Below, in pieces: positions 1-5,833 of a DNA stretch of 9,271 nucleotides (position 1 is its first letter; each line of letters opens with the position of its first letter). The DNA is taken from positions 1-9,271 of the forward strand of contig DASZLD010000094.1 of the NCBI GenBank assembly GCA_035552655.1. Reading direction: 5' to 3'. A program made the translations under genes and the position numbers. The DNA comes from DASXMT01 sp035552655 (GTDB taxonomy: Bacteria; Actinomycetota; Acidimicrobiia; Acidimicrobiales; RAAP-2). The notes beneath the pieces are model-generated. The model had not been told where the DNA came from. It saw only the letters and a list, made by a program, of their open reading frames with translations, and searched no databases.

Positions 1-65
1 GGTTGCACGACATCTCCCATATCGACGTTGCAGAGACAGTCGTGGGCTCGTTCGACCGCGGTCAC
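1..65 (-). CDS. 5' end of an unidentified gene, runs off the window
   Basis: A GTG at 65-63 opens a frame that stays open to the window edge and gives 21 residues beginning MTAVERAHDCLC. A GGGAG Shine-Dalgarno at 76-72 lies 6 bases upstream, starting inside the P450 stop codon, so the gene begins 10 bases after that stop and is probably cotranscribed with the P450. The short peptide (a helix-like start, then NVDMGDVV) vaguely recalls the N-terminus of SnoaL/NTF2-like small proteins, but 21 residues are too few to assign a family. The start and the open frame are seen directly; the family is a guess. Confidence 0.45.
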   Translation of the reverse strand, partial: MTAVERAHDCLCNVDMGDVVQ

Positions 66-71
66 CAGAAG

Positions 72-76
72 CTCCC
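72..76 (-). promoter_or_regulatory. Ribosome binding site of the downstream partial gene
   Basis: GGGAG on the minus strand, 6 bases before the GTG at 65. It overlaps the last base of the P450 TAG stop, an arrangement that fits translation of two adjacent genes on one transcript. It is the main argument for the start of the partial gene. Confidence 0.45.
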
Positions 77-1254
77 TACCCCGTGGCCTCGAGGGCCACG
101 GGGTCGAAGCGCACCGGCATGGCTTCGAGGCCGCTGGAGAAGTTCGATGCCCGGCGGGGTAGCACATCGCCGGTGGCCAATTGGATGTCGGGCAGGCGAC
201 GGAGTAGCTCGCTGAACATCACCTTCACCTCCAACCGGGCCAACGAGGCCCCGAGGCAGAAGTGCCGTCCGAACCCGAAGGCGATGTGGGGGTTGGGCTG
301 GCGGCGGATGTCGAAGACCTGAGGGTCAGCGAACACGTCCTCGTCCCGGTTGGCGGACGGGTAGAACAGGATGACCTGGTCTCCCTCCCCCATCTTCTGG
401 CCACCGAACTCCAGGTCCCGGGTAACGGTGCGAGCCATATTCTGGATGGGCGATACCCACCGGATCATTTCCTCCACCGCGATCATCAGATCGGCCGATC
501 CGGTGCGCAGATCGGCCATCTGATCCGGGCTCTCCAAGAGGGCCAGCATCCCGCCACTGATCACATGCCGGGTGGTCTCGTCCCCGCCGATGAGGATCAA
601 CAGCGTCTCGTACACGATCGACTCGTCGTCAAGACGCTGACCCCCTATCTCGGCCTCGCACAGCGTGGTCATGAGATCGTCCCGAGGATTGCGTCTGCGA
701 TCGGCGATGACCTGCAGCTGGCTCTCCCGGAACTCCTGGATGGCGTTCTCGCCGGCGGCGAGAGTCTCCTCCGGAGTGGGGCGCATCAAGGCCTCCGACC
801 AGTGGAGCAGCTCCTCTTGCATGTCGCTCAGGCCGAGCATGTCAGCGATGACCATGAGCGGGAGCCGGGCGGCCACATCCCACACGAAGTCGCACTCGCC
901 CCGGTCGCAGACGTCGTTGATGATCGTCCGGCAGAACTCCACCAGCTTGGGTTCCTGGTCGCCGACCCGCTTGGGGGTGAAGCCCCGGTTGACCAGGGAC
1001 CGACGCTGCTGGTGGGCGGGGTCGTCCATCGAGATCATCATGGGCAGCGCCTGACCGTGTGGCCGCGGCGCGGTACGACTGGAGAAGTCCTCGGGGTTCT
1101 TCTCGATGGCCAGGACGTCCTGGTAGCGCGATATGCCCCACACCTGGCCCAGCGGGTCGTAGTAGACAGGTGCCTCCTGGCGCAGCTCGGTCCAGATGGC
1201 ATGGGGATCCTGGGCGTACCAACCCCCATCGAGAAGATTCAACCCGTCCCTCAT
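76..1254 (-). CDS. Cytochrome P450
   Basis: Heme-thiolate monooxygenase of 392 residues, soluble bacterial class, with no membrane anchor seen. It should hydroxylate a hydrophobic substrate using electrons from a separate ferredoxin and reductase, neither of which is in the window. Motifs: I-helix oxygen-activation motif GGDETTR (residues 223-229), K-helix ExxR (E262-R265), and the heme loop FGFGRHFCLG (326-335) with C333 as the axial ligand. The frame is open back to 1377, but the ATG at 1254 is chosen because a strong GGAGGGGAG ribosome binding site lies just upstream and the length is then typical. The general look recalls actinobacterial families that act on steroids, fatty acids or terpenes (CYP125/CYP142/CYP124 neighbourhood), but no family can be fixed by eye. 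It is divergent from the carboxyltransferase gene and followed closely by another minus-strand gene. Confidence 0.95.
   Translation of the reverse strand: MRDGLNLLDGGWYAQDPHAIWTELRQEAPVYYDPLGQVWGISRYQDVLAIEKNPEDFSSRTAPRPHGQALPMMISMDDPAHQQRRSLVNRGFTPKRVGDQEPKLVEFCRTIINDVCDRGECDFVWDVAARLPLMVIADMLGLSDMQEELLHWSEALMRPTPEETLAAGENAIQEFRESQLQVIADRRRNPRDDLMTTLCEAEIGGQRLDDESIVYETLLILIGGDETTRHVISGGMLALLESPDQMADLRTGSADLMIAVEEMIRWVSPIQNMARTVTRDLEFGGQKMGEGDQVILFYPSANRDEDVFADPQVFDIRRQPNPHIAFGFGRHFCLGASLARLEVKVMFSELLRRLPDIQLATGDVLPRRASNFSSGLEAMPVRFDPVALEATG
78..104 (-). terminator. GC-rich 11-bp hairpin over the P450 stop codon
   Basis: A perfect inverted repeat: arm 78-88 pairs with arm 94-104 around a 5-base loop (TCGAG on the plus strand). 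It covers the last P450 codons and the first base read of the stop codon. No T-run follows on the minus strand, so it is not a classical intrinsic terminator. It could be a U-less actinobacterial terminator, an attenuating structure between the P450 and the next gene, or an mRNA 3'-end stabiliser. The pairing is seen directly; the role is inferred. The next gene's ribosome binding site starts just 3' of it. Confidence 0.4.
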
Positions 1255-1258
1255 CCCG

Positions 1259-1267
1259 CTCCCCTCC
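1259..1267 (-). promoter_or_regulatory. Strong ribosome binding site that sets the P450 start
   Basis: Minus-strand GGAGGGGAG ends 4 bases before the ATG at 1254, with the GGAGG core 8 bases from it. This is why the longer frame reaching 1377 is taken as untranslated leader: its extra 41 residues have no resemblance to a P450 N-terminus. Confidence 0.7.
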
Positions 1268-1298
1268 GCTGGTGGCAGCATCGCACACCGTCTGGGCC

Positions 1299-1304
1299 AG
1301 AATA
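1299..1304 (-). promoter_or_regulatory. Possible -10 element for the P450
   Basis: TATTCT on the minus strand, about 45 bases upstream of the P450 start, fits the TAnnnT form of actinobacterial housekeeping promoters. No convincing -35 hexamer stands at the right distance. A weak suggestion only. The rest of the divergent region 1255-1473 shows no clear operator; I looked for KstR-type palindromes and did not find one. Confidence 0.25.
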
Positions 1305-1383
1305 TCTTTCCCTGGTTTTCCTCTCGAGGTAGATCACCGGTCACACCGAACCTGGTCGCGTTGGGTCCCACAGTCACACGGGC

Positions 1384-1412
1384 TTGACGCCCCTCTGGGG
1401 AAGCTGTAGAGA
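1384..1412 (+). promoter_or_regulatory. Possible promoter for the carboxyltransferase gene
   Basis: TTGACG (1384-1389) is a good -35 hexamer. A 17-base spacer later comes TAGAGA (1407-1412), a poor -10 without the final T. It lies 60-90 bases before the candidate starts at 1456 and 1474. The same TTG could be read as a start codon, but the residues that follow it do not look like protein of this family. Confidence 0.3.
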
Positions 1413-1473
1413 TTTCGCGTGTCCCTCGGCTCTGCGTCCTACCTCCCGAGCGTCCATGCAGTCACGGCGTGCG

Positions 1474-2979
1474 ATGGATGAGAGCCAGGGTGCCGAGGAC
1501 TGGCAGGAGGTACTGGACAACCTGGCGCAACGCCGGGCCGCGTCGAGGGCCATGGGCGGAGAAGAGCGCCTGCAAAAGCACCGCGGTGCCGGCAAGCTCG
1601 ACGCCCGGGCCCGGATAGACCACCTACTCGACCCCGGATCCTTCTTCGAGATCGGCACCCTGGTGGGTGGGTCCGAGGCTCCGGCCGACGCCGTGGTCAT
1701 CGGCTCGGGGTACGTCGATGGGCGTCCCATCATGGTGGCGGCCGAGGACTTCACCGTGCTGGCCGGTACCATCGGCTCGGCGGCAAACGCTAAGCGGTAC
1801 CGCGTGGCCGAGATGGCACTGACCGATCGAGTGCCACTGGTGATGGTGCTCGAAGGTGCAGGGTTCCGGGCCGATGGCAAGTCGCATCCTCGCAGCCCGA
1901 CCGATCTGCTGGCCCAATCCCGCTGCTCGGGACGCGTCCCGCTGGTGACCGCCATCCTCGGAGCTTCGGCCGGCCATGGGGCGCTGGTTGCCCCCATGTC
2001 GGACTTCACGGTGATGAGCGCCCAGGCTTCTGTGTTCACCGCCGGCCCGCCGGTCGTCCTCGAGTCGATCGGCGAGCAGATCACCAAGGAGGACCTGGGC
2101 GGCCCCAACGTCGCAGTGGCCAGCGGCCTGGTCCACAACTCGGTCGACGACGACGTGGCCGCCCTCGACCTGGTGAAGTCCTACCTGGGGTACTTTCCCT
2201 CCTCGGCCTGGTCGTACCCGAGCGACGTCGAGGGTGGCGACGATGGGTTCCGAGCCGTGCCCGAGCTCTTGGACATCGTGCCCCGCAACGGCCGCCGGGT
2301 CTACAACATGCATGACGTCATCGACGTCGTCTTCGACGAGGGCTCGTGCCTCGAGGTGCAGCCCGACTTCGGTCGTTCGCTGATTTGTGCACTGGGGCGC
2401 CTGGGCGGCCATCCCGTCGCCGTTGTGGCCAACCAGCCCCAGGTCCTGGCCGGCTCCCTCGATTCGGACGGGGCCGACAAAGGGGCCCATTTCATCACCG
2501 TGGCCGACTCGTTCCATCTGCCCATCGTCTTCCTGGCCGACAACCCGGGGGTCATGCCGGGCAGCCAGTCGGAGCGCCAGGCCATCCTGCGCAGCGGGGC
2601 CCGAATGTACGCGGCGCAGACGCAGGCCCGCGTGCCCAAGTTCACCGTCACCCTGCGCAAGGCCTACGGCTTCGGGTCGATGGTCATGGGGATGATCCCC
2701 TTCGACGGGCAGTCGGCGACCTTCGCCTATCCCGGTGCCACCATGGGCGCCATGGGGGCGGCAGCCATGAGCCGGGCCCGGGGTTCCGATCTCGACGAGG
2801 CGACCCTGCTGCGCCAAATGGAGGTCGAGGCATCGTTCCGGTCGGCCCAGAGCTTCGGCCAGGACGAGCTCATCAGCCCGGTCGAAACCCGCGACAGCCT
2901 TCTCCATGCGCTCGAGCGGGGCCTGTACCGTCGCCAGGCGGCAGCGGAGCCCGCGGCCCGCATCGCCATCATGCCCTGA
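1474..2979 (+). CDS. Acyl-CoA carboxylase, carboxyltransferase (beta) subunit
   Basis: Biotin-dependent carboxyltransferase of the PccB/AccD/MccB family, 501 residues, which moves a carboxyl group from carboxybiotin to an acyl-CoA. The N-terminal crotonase-like half runs to about residue 250, with its oxyanion-hole region around GASAGHGA (163-170) followed by LVAPMSDFTVM; the AGPPVV stretch (190-195) is typical. The C-terminal half has DNPGVMPGSQSE (356-367), KAYGFGS (396-402) and the AYPGATMGAMG segment. It has no biotin carboxylase or biotin-carrier domain and no such gene is nearby, so a partner must be encoded elsewhere. The substrate (propionyl-, methylcrotonyl-, geranyl- or another acyl-CoA) cannot be read. 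The start is uncertain: ATG 1474 is preferred for its N-terminus, ATG 1456 is possible, and neither has a clear ribosome binding site. Divergent from the P450. Confidence 0.9.
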   Translation: MDESQGAEDWQEVLDNLAQRRAASRAMGGEERLQKHRGAGKLDARARIDHLLDPGSFFEIGTLVGGSEAPADAVVIGSGYVDGRPIMVAAEDFTVLAGTIGSAANAKRYRVAEMALTDRVPLVMVLEGAGFRADGKSHPRSPTDLLAQSRCSGRVPLVTAILGASAGHGALVAPMSDFTVMSAQASVFTAGPPVVLESIGEQITKEDLGGPNVAVASGLVHNSVDDDVAALDLVKSYLGYFPSSAWSYPSDVEGGDDGFRAVPELLDIVPRNGRRVYNMHDVIDVVFDEGSCLEVQPDFGRSLICALGRLGGHPVAVVANQPQVLAGSLDSDGADKGAHFITVADSFHLPIVFLADNPGVMPGSQSERQAILRSGARMYAAQTQARVPKFTVTLRKAYGFGSMVMGMIPFDGQSATFAYPGATMGAMGAAAMSRARGSDLDEATLLRQMEVEASFRSAQSFGQDELISPVETRDSLLHALERGLYRRQAAAEPAARIAIMP

Positions 2980-2990
2980 GCAACAGGGCA
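2972..2990 (+). terminator. Small hairpin over the carboxyltransferase stop
   Basis: TGCCCTG (2972-2978) and CAGGGCA (2984-2990) form a perfect 7-bp stem with a 5-base loop, spanning the TGA stop at 2977-2979. No T-tract follows, so a terminator role is only possible. Confidence 0.3.
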
Positions 2991-3050
2991 ACAACACCGT
3001 TGCACTCTCCGGCGGTGGCCCGGAGCATGACACGATCTGTGGGTTCTCAG

Positions 3051-3255
3051 CCTCGACTGTCCAAGGCGGGCTGCTGGAACCAGATGAAGCACCTCATCAC
3101 CGGCGAGGTGGTCGACACCTTCGCCATCGCCGCACCGGTCGAGGATGTGCCGCACATCCTGAACCGACGGGCTGCGCGATGTGGCCGACCGGGTGCGCTT
3201 CCTCTCGAGTACCCATCATCCCGAGCTGGCGGCGGCCTGTCAGGGCGACAGCTAG
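3051..3255 (+). pseudogene. Remnant of an LLM-class (F420-dependent type) oxidoreductase, C-terminal end, frameshifted
   Basis: In the frame of the ATG at 3084 the sequence reads LSKAGCWNQMKHLITGEVVD then TFAIAAPVEDVPHILNR. This matches the usual C-terminal pattern of LLM-class flavin/F420 oxidoreductases: an LSxxGxW..M helix, then ..D.FA..G.P.DV...L. At about 3168 that frame loses the pattern, and the next frame continues it with GLRDVADRVRF and ends at a TAG (3253-3255). One extra base or two missing bases explain the break. Only about 68 codons of a normally ~300-350-residue enzyme are visible, and the rest of the gene is absent upstream, where the carboxyltransferase ends. The reading frames and stop are seen directly; the family call is by recall of its C-terminal pattern. 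It could instead be a sequencing frameshift in an already truncated fragment. It ends tail to tail with the alcohol dehydrogenase. Confidence 0.65.
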
Positions 3256-4247
3256 GAACGCACCGTGGGGTCGACCAAGATCTTGCTATCGACCACCGAC
3301 CCGATCAGCGAGTCGAATGCCGCATCCACCTGGTCGAGCGGGACGTTCCTGGTGACCAGCGGAATCGGATCGATCTGACCGGTCATGAAGGCATCGATCA
3401 CCGACCGGAACTCGTCGGGCCGGTAGTAGACCGAGAAGGCCACGGTGAGCTCCTTCATCAGAGCCATGGCGGGAAGGTAGGGATCGGGCTCGACGCAAAC
3501 GCCGGCCACCACCACCCGTCCCTTCGTCCGTGTCGCGGCCACGCAGTGATCGAGCAGCCCGGGTTTCCCCACACAGTCGATGACCACGTCGTACCCGTCG
3601 CCCAGCTCGTCTGTTGCCGGGTCGACCACGCGGGTGGCGCCAAAGGTCCCACTGAGCTCCCTCCGCGCGGCCACCGGGTCGGACACCACGACGTCCCTCG
3701 CTCCTCGGACCTGGGCCCACTTGGCCGTGGTCAGACCAACCGGTCCGGCCCCGATGACCAAAACCGAATCGCCATCGCCGATACCGCCGACACGGGCGGT
3801 GTGGAGGCCCACGGCGAAGGGCTCCACCAGGGCGCCCAAAGACGGAGGTAGCCCCGGGGGAAGGGCAAAGGAGAGATCGGCACTCACCGCCACGAACTCG
3901 GCGAAGCCACCGGGGCTCCCGCCCAGGCCGATCAGTCTCGCCGATTCGCAGTGCGCCACCTCTCCGGCCACACACCACGAGCACGCTCCACAAGACAGCA
4001 CCGGTAGCACGGCCGCCGAAGTTCCCACCCGCCAGGGATCCCCGACCCCCTGGCCTAGGGCCACCACCTCACCGCAGAACTCGTGGCCCATCACCGTCCC
4101 ATGGGGCATGGCCGATCGCGCCTTCAGATCCGACCCGCAGATCCCGCAGGCAGTCACCTGAATCACCAGCTGGCCGGGGTCGGGTGCCGGGTCAGTGACC
4201 TGCTCCACCCTGATGTCTCCTCGACTACCGAGTACGGCCGCACGCAC
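3252..4247 (-). CDS. Zinc-dependent alcohol dehydrogenase (MDR family)
   Basis: Medium-chain NAD(P)-dependent dehydrogenase of 331 residues that interconverts an alcohol and a carbonyl compound. The N-terminal GroES-like domain has catalytic zinc residues C37 (in CGICGSD), H55-E56 (GHEFCGE) and E142 (VEPFAVG). The structural zinc loop is intact: C86, C89, C92 and C100 (CxxCxxCx7C). The Rossmann motif GAGPVG (166-171) is followed by an acidic D190 at the end of the second strand, which favours NAD over NADP. The frame is open up to 4532, but the upstream part overlaps the SDR gene and looks non-coding. The GTG at 4247 is chosen for its position before the conserved N-terminus and the AAGGAG 8 bases upstream. 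It is last in the minus-strand set after cupin and SDR, so it may oxidise an alcohol made by the P450 or be a polyol/threonine-DH-like enzyme. The substrate is unknown. Confidence 0.92.
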   Translation of the reverse strand: MRAAVLGSRGDIRVEQVTDPAPDPGQLVIQVTACGICGSDLKARSAMPHGTVMGHEFCGEVVALGQGVGDPWRVGTSAAVLPVLSCGACSWCVAGEVAHCESARLIGLGGSPGGFAEFVAVSADLSFALPPGLPPSLGALVEPFAVGLHTARVGGIGDGDSVLVIGAGPVGLTTAKWAQVRGARDVVVSDPVAARRELSGTFGATRVVDPATDELGDGYDVVIDCVGKPGLLDHCVAATRTKGRVVVAGVCVEPDPYLPAMALMKELTVAFSVYYRPDEFRSVIDAFMTGQIDPIPLVTRNVPLDQVDAAFDSLIGSVVDSKILVDPTVRS

Positions 4248-4255
4248 GATGATGG

Positions 4256-4261
4256 CTCCTT
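4256..4261 (-). promoter_or_regulatory. Ribosome binding site that sets the GTG start of the alcohol dehydrogenase
   Basis: AAGGAG on the minus strand, 8 bases before the GTG at 4247. No ATG lies in frame near the conserved N-terminus, so this site decides the start. Confidence 0.6.
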
Positions 4262-4347
4262 GGTTTGTCCTCTTGGGTTCGGCTCCTACCGGTGCGCAGA
4301 TGGGTCCCGAGTCATGGGTGAGCTCCTGTCGCTGTCGCTGCCCCCGT

Positions 4348-5172
4348 TCACCGGGTCGCCTCGGCGATTCTGGCCGGGATATCCGGATAGCGCATGGTGT
4401 GAGCACCCCCGTCGATGAGATAGAACGAGCCAGAAATGAAGGCCGCCTCCTCCGATGACAGGAATACCACCAGGTTGGCAATCTCCTCAGGAGTGGAGTA
4501 TCGGTCAAGTGGGGTGTTCTCTCGAAATTCATCGACGATGGACGGAACGAGCCAGACGCCCTCGGTCAATCCGGTACGAACGAGACCGGGGCCGATGGCA
4601 TTCACCCGGATACCGGCACCACCCAACTCCAGGGCGGCCACTTCCACCAGCATCTTGATGCCGGCTTTGGACGCGCAGTAGGCGCTCATCCCCAGCCCGG
4701 GCTGAACGGCATTGAGGCTGGCGGTCACCACGATGGAGCCGCCCGGCCTCATGCGTCGGGCCGCATGCTTGATGGTGAGCACGCTGCCCACCAGGTTGAC
4801 CTCGAGTACGCGGGTCCAGTCGGCAATATCGATATCAACGATGGCCGAACTCGAACCGATACCGGCGTTGGCGAAGGCGATGTCGAGGCGGCCGAACTCG
4901 TTCATGGCCAGCGAAGCCAGCGCCTCGACGTCCGATTCCTGGGACACGTCGCAGCGGAGCGTCCGTATGGCGTCCCCGAGCTCGCCTCGCACCGATTCCA
5001 GGGCCTGGTCATTGACGTCGCCGACCGCGACCGCGATCCCGTCTCGAGCGAACCTCCGAGTGGCAGCCAGCCCGATGCCGGATGCACCTCCTGTGACCAG
5101 GGCAACCTTCCCTGGCGCCTGGCCGGGCTCTGCCAAGTCAGGCACCGACCTGGGCGTCCTTCCACCCCTCAT
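4348..5172 (-). CDS. Short-chain dehydrogenase/reductase (classical SDR)
   Basis: NAD(P)-dependent oxidoreductase of 274 residues acting on an alcohol or ketone. Motifs: cofactor loop TGGASGIG (27-34), D52 after the second strand (favours NAD), CDV (74-76), NAG (102-104), and the catalytic set N126, S152, Y165 and K169 (YCASK). A PG motif (195-196) follows, and the C-terminus has the usual SGSFYLIDGG. All key residues are present. The start is ambiguous: the ATG at 5172 has GGGAG 4 bases upstream but overlaps the cupin gene by 35 bases, while the GTG at 5145 gives an 8-base overlap and a shorter, more usual N-terminus. Either way it is translationally coupled to the cupin gene upstream and followed after about 100 bases by the alcohol dehydrogenase. 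The substrate is unknown; sterol or hydroxyacyl side-chain oxidation is conceivable from context. Confidence 0.93.
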   Translation of the reverse strand: MRGGRTPRSVPDLAEPGQAPGKVALVTGGASGIGLAATRRFARDGIAVAVGDVNDQALESVRGELGDAIRTLRCDVSQESDVEALASLAMNEFGRLDIAFANAGIGSSSAIVDIDIADWTRVLEVNLVGSVLTIKHAARRMRPGGSIVVTASLNAVQPGLGMSAYCASKAGIKMLVEVAALELGGAGIRVNAIGPGLVRTGLTEGVWLVPSIVDEFRENTPLDRYSTPEEIANLVVFLSSEEAAFISGSFYLIDGGAHTMRYPDIPARIAEATR

Positions 5173-5662
5173 TGTTCTCCCGGACGATGGAGACGATCTG
5201 ATCCCAGCGGGCCAGGCTCTCGGAGATCTTCATGTCGAACGAGCTGACCCCTCGAAACTCGAGCACCTCAACGCCCTCATCACCGGCAGAGTAGGCATAG
5301 GGGGCATCCTCGGGAACGAAGAACCCACCACCGGCGGCAATGCTCCGGCGGCCCAGTTTCACTTCGCCCTTCAACACGTAGTACAGACAGTCGGCGCTGT
5401 GGGAGTGGCGGGGTAGGGCGTACCCGGGGCCGAACCATGACCAAATGAGGCTCATGCCGTTCCCATCCGACTGTTCGAAGAGCGTTTTCACCACGTGGCC
5501 TGAGGACATCGCCCATTCCGTAAGCTGCTCGGGAGCCTCCGGCGACAGTGTGGGCATCGACATCATCCCGGTTTCGTACAGCGATCGGGCGTCATCTGGG
5601 CCGTACAGCTCGATCCCTCGGCGCTTTTCTTTGGAACCGTCGGGACTGTTCGATGATGTCAT
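5138..5662 (-). CDS. Cupin-domain protein
   Basis: Single-domain cupin of 174 residues. The core is about residues 75-140: a GPGYALPRHSHSADCLYYVL stretch for motif 1 (H86, H88), then a strand ending in VPEDAPYAY for motif 2. The usual third ligand (Glu or Gln) is occupied by C92, and the usual motif 2 His by Y122, so two of the four metal ligands of a standard cupin are altered. It may be a binding or sensing cupin, or an enzyme with a modified metal site. The N-terminal 70 residues are not recognised. The frame runs up to 5812, but the ATG at 5662 is preferred for its GGGAGG site 7 bases upstream. First gene of the minus-strand set with SDR and alcohol dehydrogenase, divergent from the thiolase-like gene. 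Function not assignable beyond the fold. Confidence 0.85.
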   Translation of the reverse strand: MTSSNSPDGSKEKRRGIELYGPDDARSLYETGMMSMPTLSPEAPEQLTEWAMSSGHVVKTLFEQSDGNGMSLIWSWFGPGYALPRHSHSADCLYYVLKGEVKLGRRSIAAGGGFFVPEDAPYAYSAGDEGVEVLEFRGVSSFDMKISESLARWDQIVSIVRENNEGWKDAQVGA

Positions 5663-5669
5663 GAACCAA

Positions 5670-5675
5670 CCTCCC
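5670..5675 (-). promoter_or_regulatory. Ribosome binding site that sets the cupin start
   Basis: GGGAGG on the minus strand, 7 bases before the ATG at 5662. Upstream ATGs in the same frame, including the one at 5812, lack such a site and would extend into the divergent promoter region. The intergenic stretch 5663-5833 must hold both promoters; I see no convincing -10/-35 pair or operator in it. Confidence 0.6.
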
Positions 5676-5833
5676 TGGGACATGTGACGGGCCGACTCGT
5701 TCGTCATTCCGCACAGCAACACTAGGCCGCTCCCCCAACCCAACGCCCTGTCCTCTCCGACGGTCCGCCCAGGGAGACCGACGAACTGAGGAACGGTGGC
5801 TGTCACTTCCATCGCTTGATTATGGTCTTCCCC

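Noticed and set aside
262..1332. Long open frame on the plus strand (356 codons) opposite the P450
   Set aside because: It is the antisense shadow of a well-supported P450 in high-GC DNA; no family motifs and low-complexity composition.
1255..1377. N-terminal extension of the P450 to the upstream ATG
   Set aside because: The 41 extra residues are unlike P450 N-termini, and a strong ribosome binding site precedes the ATG at 1254.
1384..1473. TTG start for the carboxyltransferase
   Set aside because: No ribosome binding site, an atypical N-terminus, and the TTGACG fits a -35 element better.
1624..3033. Long open frame on the minus strand (469 codons) opposite the carboxyltransferase
   Set aside because: Its His/Gly/Arg-rich translation is typical of an antisense shadow, and the plus-strand gene has clear domains.
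2346..3851. 501-codon plus-strand frame crossing the carboxyltransferase end, the LLM remnant and the ADH antisense
   Set aside because: It overlaps two real genes in wrong frames; only its part at about 3051-3168 is protein-like, and that is reported as the LLM remnant.
4248..4532. N-terminal extension of the alcohol dehydrogenase into the SDR gene
   Set aside because: It would overlap the SDR C-terminus by 185 bases with Arg/Pro-rich non-conserved residues; the GTG at 4247 has a good ribosome binding site.
5699..5786. Inverted repeat GTTCGTC/GACGAAC in the cupin-thiolase divergent region
   Set aside because: Seven bases per arm, 74 bases apart; expected by chance in a region this long, and no operator-like symmetry around it.
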